Assembly (NCBI GenBank): GCA_018402015.1
Contig: JAGYJL010000009.1
Location: 1 to 56,733, forward strand
Origin: Flavobacteriales bacterium
GTDB taxonomy: Bacteria; Bacteroidota; Bacteroidia; UBA10329
Direction: 5' to 3'
DNA length: 56,733 bases
A model generated the notes under the pieces. It was not told the origin of the DNA and did no database searches. It saw nothing but the letters and a program-made list of their open reading frames with translations. The translations under genes and the position numbers were made by a program. Every line of letters begins with the position of its first letter. Within the stretch, counting starts at the first letter, position 1. Positions 55,310-56,733 of the stretch are shown piece by piece.

Positions 55310-55560
55310 GGAATTCGAGACATTCCGATAGAAATCCGTGACATTCCGATTGGAATGTGGCGGATCACACATTAAATGTTGCGGAAACCAACTGAAATGT
55401 GTCGAATTCCGATTGAAATCTGTCGAATTACAACTGAAATGTGCAGAATTCCGATTGAAATCTGACGAATTACAACTGAAATGTGGCGTATTCCGATTGA
55501 AATCTGCCGAATTCCGATAGGAATTTGACGGATAACAGTAGAAATGTGTGGAATTCGAAC
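55310..55560. repeat. 21-bp minisatellite
   Basis: Units of the kind 'CGAATTCCGATTGAAATCTG' with variants 'CGAATTACAACTGAAATGTG' alternate with period 21, for about eleven units. A 21-base period is a multiple of three, and both strands stay open (plus: EFRLKS-/ELQLKC- units; minus: DFNRNS- units), but no gene context supports translation. Confidence 0.85.
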
Positions 55561-55599
55561 AGTTATGCCCGACCAAGCGATAGGTCGATAGCTCTTGTC

Positions 55600-55614
55600 T
55601 CCGCCTGAGGCGGA
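55600..55614. repeat. Short palindrome TCCGCCTGAGGCGGA
   Basis: Stem TCCGCCT/AGGCGGA around a central G. Also present with central T at 16560-16574 (TCCGCCTTAGGCGGA). A dispersed element; function unknown. Confidence 0.75.
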
Positions 55615-55621
55615 TTGACGG

Positions 55622-55724
55622 CTTGTCGCTTGTCGCTTGTCGCTTGTCGCTTGTCGCTTGTCGCTTGTCGCTTGTCGCTTGTCGCTTGTCGCTTGTCGCT
55701 TGTCGCTTGTCGCTTGTCGCTTGT
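55622..55724. repeat. Heptanucleotide array (CTTGTCG)n
   Basis: About 14-15 uninterrupted copies of the 7-base unit CTTGTCG, 103 bases. Such arrays change copy number by slippage. It lies about 340 bases before the ACP gene end on the other strand and about 390 bases from the upstream gene; no reading frame of a known gene crosses it. Confidence 0.9.
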
Positions 55725-55796
55725 AATAAAACATACAGCGAAAATATTGAATTTTTCGAGCGGTTGATGTTATCAGGTGAAAAAAGTTACGTCTCC

Positions 55797-56052
55797 GTCA
55801 TTGCGAGAAATTCCCTGAAAGGAATTTCGTGGCAATCTCTATCGGTGTACTGCGAGACTGAACAAGATTACTTCGCTCCGTAAACTCCGCACGTAATGAC
55901 GATGGTTATGGGGGCTTGCATGAGATTGCTTCAGTCGTTCCTCCTTCGCAATGACGGGTTAGGTTTAGCGAGACCCTTCGTTCGTCCTTCGATATACTTC
56001 GACAAGCTCAGCACAGGCTAATTTCGATTGCATCGAAATCACTCAGGATGAC
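55797..56052. repeat. Cluster of palindromic intergenic repeats
   Basis: 55797-55845 is 'CGTCATTGCGAGAAATTCC' ... 'GGAATTTCGTGGCAATCTCT', an inverted repeat related to the elements at 17.44-17.74 kb. 55915-55957 contains 'GCATGAGATTGCTTCAGTCG' and 'TCGCAATGACGG', and 55979-56052 has 'CCTTCGATATACTTCGACAA', 'GCTCAGCACAGGC' and 'ACTCAGGATGACA', like the repeat at 28.91 kb. Non-coding. Confidence 0.8.
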
Positions 56053-56067
56053 ACTCAGGGTTGGCTT

Positions 56068-56319
56068 TCAGCCAACCTTACTCGCAATAAAATTGTAGAA
56101 ATCATCAAACGTAGTAATCGTTTGAAAGTCTTCAGAAGTGGTTTTGAAACCGAAATTCTCATCAATGAGAACGACTAGATCCACGTAATCAAGACTATCT
56201 AGGTCGAGGGTTTGGTGCATGTTGGCATCGGCCACTAGGTCGGCTGCGTCTGCTTCAAATTCCTCGATCAGGAACTCATTTACGGTGTCTATGATCTGCT
56301 GTCTGTCCATGGGGTTCAA
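56068..56319 (-). CDS. Acyl carrier protein
   Basis: 83 residues (or 80 from the second Met). The phosphopantetheine site is the Ser of 'HQTLDLDSLDYVDLVVLIDE', and the remaining helices are typical: 'DRQQIIDTVNEFLIEEFEAD' and 'DDFYNFIASKV'. It is the cluster's own ACP, acidic and small, not the fatty acid synthesis acpP (which has a DSLDTVEL-type helix II). It would carry the growing polyene chain. Overlaps the upstream ketosynthase stop by 4 bases. Confidence 0.93.
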   Translation of the reverse strand: MNPMDRQQIIDTVNEFLIEEFEADAADLVADANMHQTLDLDSLDYVDLVVLIDENFGFKTTSEDFQTITTFDDFYNFIASKVG

Positions 56320-56733
56320 GGCGCGAACTTACGAATTATCAACGTTGAATTGGTGCCGCCAAAACCAAAGGAATTGGAGACGATTGTTTTCAGTTCCTTC
56401 TCCACCGTTCGGGTGGCAATGTTGAGTTTGGCGGAGTACTCGTCTGGCTCGGTGAAGTTGATGTTGGGTGCCACGAAACCGTGCTCCATCATGAGCAGCG
56501 AATAGACGATTTCGGAGGCTCCTGCCATCCAACACTCGTGGCCTGTCATGCTTTTGGTTGAACTGACCAACGGGCGCGTTTCGCCAAAAACCTTATCGAT
56601 GGCCTGTGCTTCGAAACCATCGCCAACGGGCGTGGATGTAGCATGCGCATTGATGTAATCGACCTCGGCAGGATTGACATTTCCCATTTCGAGCGCCATT
56701 TTGAGTGCACGTTCCTGTCCGTCTACATTCGGG
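56316..56733 (-). CDS. Beta-ketoacyl-ACP synthase, C-terminal part (runs off the window)
   Basis: The frame is open to the window edge, so the gene starts beyond 56733. The visible 139 residues hold the two catalytic His regions: 'NAHATSTPVGDGFEAQAID' and 'STKSMTGHECWMAGASEIVY', then the end 'VSNSFGFGGTNSTLIIRKF'. The Cys is upstream. Close to FabF-like ketosynthases, with 'GHECWMAGA' as a distinct feature. It leads into the cluster ACP with a 4-base overlap. Confidence 0.92.
   Translation of the reverse strand, partial: PNVDGQERALKMALEMGNVNPAEVDYINAHATSTPVGDGFEAQAIDKVFGETRPLVSSTKSMTGHECWMAGASEIVYSLLMMEHGFVAPNINFTEPDEYSAKLNIATRTVEKELKTIVSNSFGFGGTNSTLIIRKFAP

Noticed and set aside
55338-55520. 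Open frame across the 21-bp minisatellite giving a repetitive protein
   Set aside because: The frame stays open only because the unit is a multiple of three. There is no ribosome binding site or flanking domain, and both strands are equally open.

Overview
The window looks like a chromosomal segment of a Bacteroidota bacterium, probably Flavobacteriales-like. The signs are a type IX secretion sorting tail on a repeat protein, the -7 promoter box TAnnTTTG upstream of several genes, an aryl-polyene/flexirubin-type pigment cluster, and dispersed palindromic repeats of kinds often seen in this phylum. The species cannot be named from the sequence alone.

Layout. 1-10.2 kb is clean. It holds the end of a penicillin-acylase-family gene, a small DUF2892 membrane protein, a polysaccharide export/polymerisation operon (two Wzz-like proteins and an O-antigen ligase/polymerase-like protein), an RsbU-type phosphatase, lpxD, efp, and an MBOAT plus AlgX/AlgJ-like O-acetylation pair. 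10.2-32.9 kb is different: almost every gene is recognisable but broken by many small indels and some substitutions. Intact reading frames begin and end in the middle of genes, which points to uncorrected sequence error rather than gene decay. Recognisable there are an M48 peptidase, a SulP transporter, DUF1761 and DUF302 proteins, catalase-peroxidase, a fibronectin-like protein, two secreted proteins (one YwqK/MORN-like), a large nuclease-helicase with helicase-associated repeats, an ArsR/thioredoxin/permease/ArsF/ArsG operon bracketed by direct repeats, a methyltransferase, ClpB and a FabG-type reductase.

33-42.8 kb is clean housekeeping and accessory sequence: pyrD, an ElaA-type acetyltransferase, a class III CoA-transferase, a zinc phospholipase C/S1-P1-like protein, a MNT-HEPN toxin-antitoxin pair inserted at the 3' end of comB with duplication of that end, gcvT, a glycosyltransferase and tag.

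42.8-56.7 kb is one long reverse-strand pigment-type cluster. It has a GT2/DUF2062 fusion, a FabZ-like dehydratase, a DUF3261-like protein, a LolA-like carrier, a metal-binding HMA protein, a polysaccharide deacetylase, four ketosynthase-type proteins plus a short thiolase-fold protein, a thioesterase, an LpxL-like acyltransferase and an ACP. A block holding a T9SS cargo protein, two uncharacterised proteins and several tandem repeats interrupts it at 52.2-56.05 kb. In the expected pathway, ketosynthases, ACP and dehydratase build a polyene acyl chain, the thioesterase and acyltransferase release or attach it, and the LolA/DUF3261 proteins deliver it to the outer membrane.
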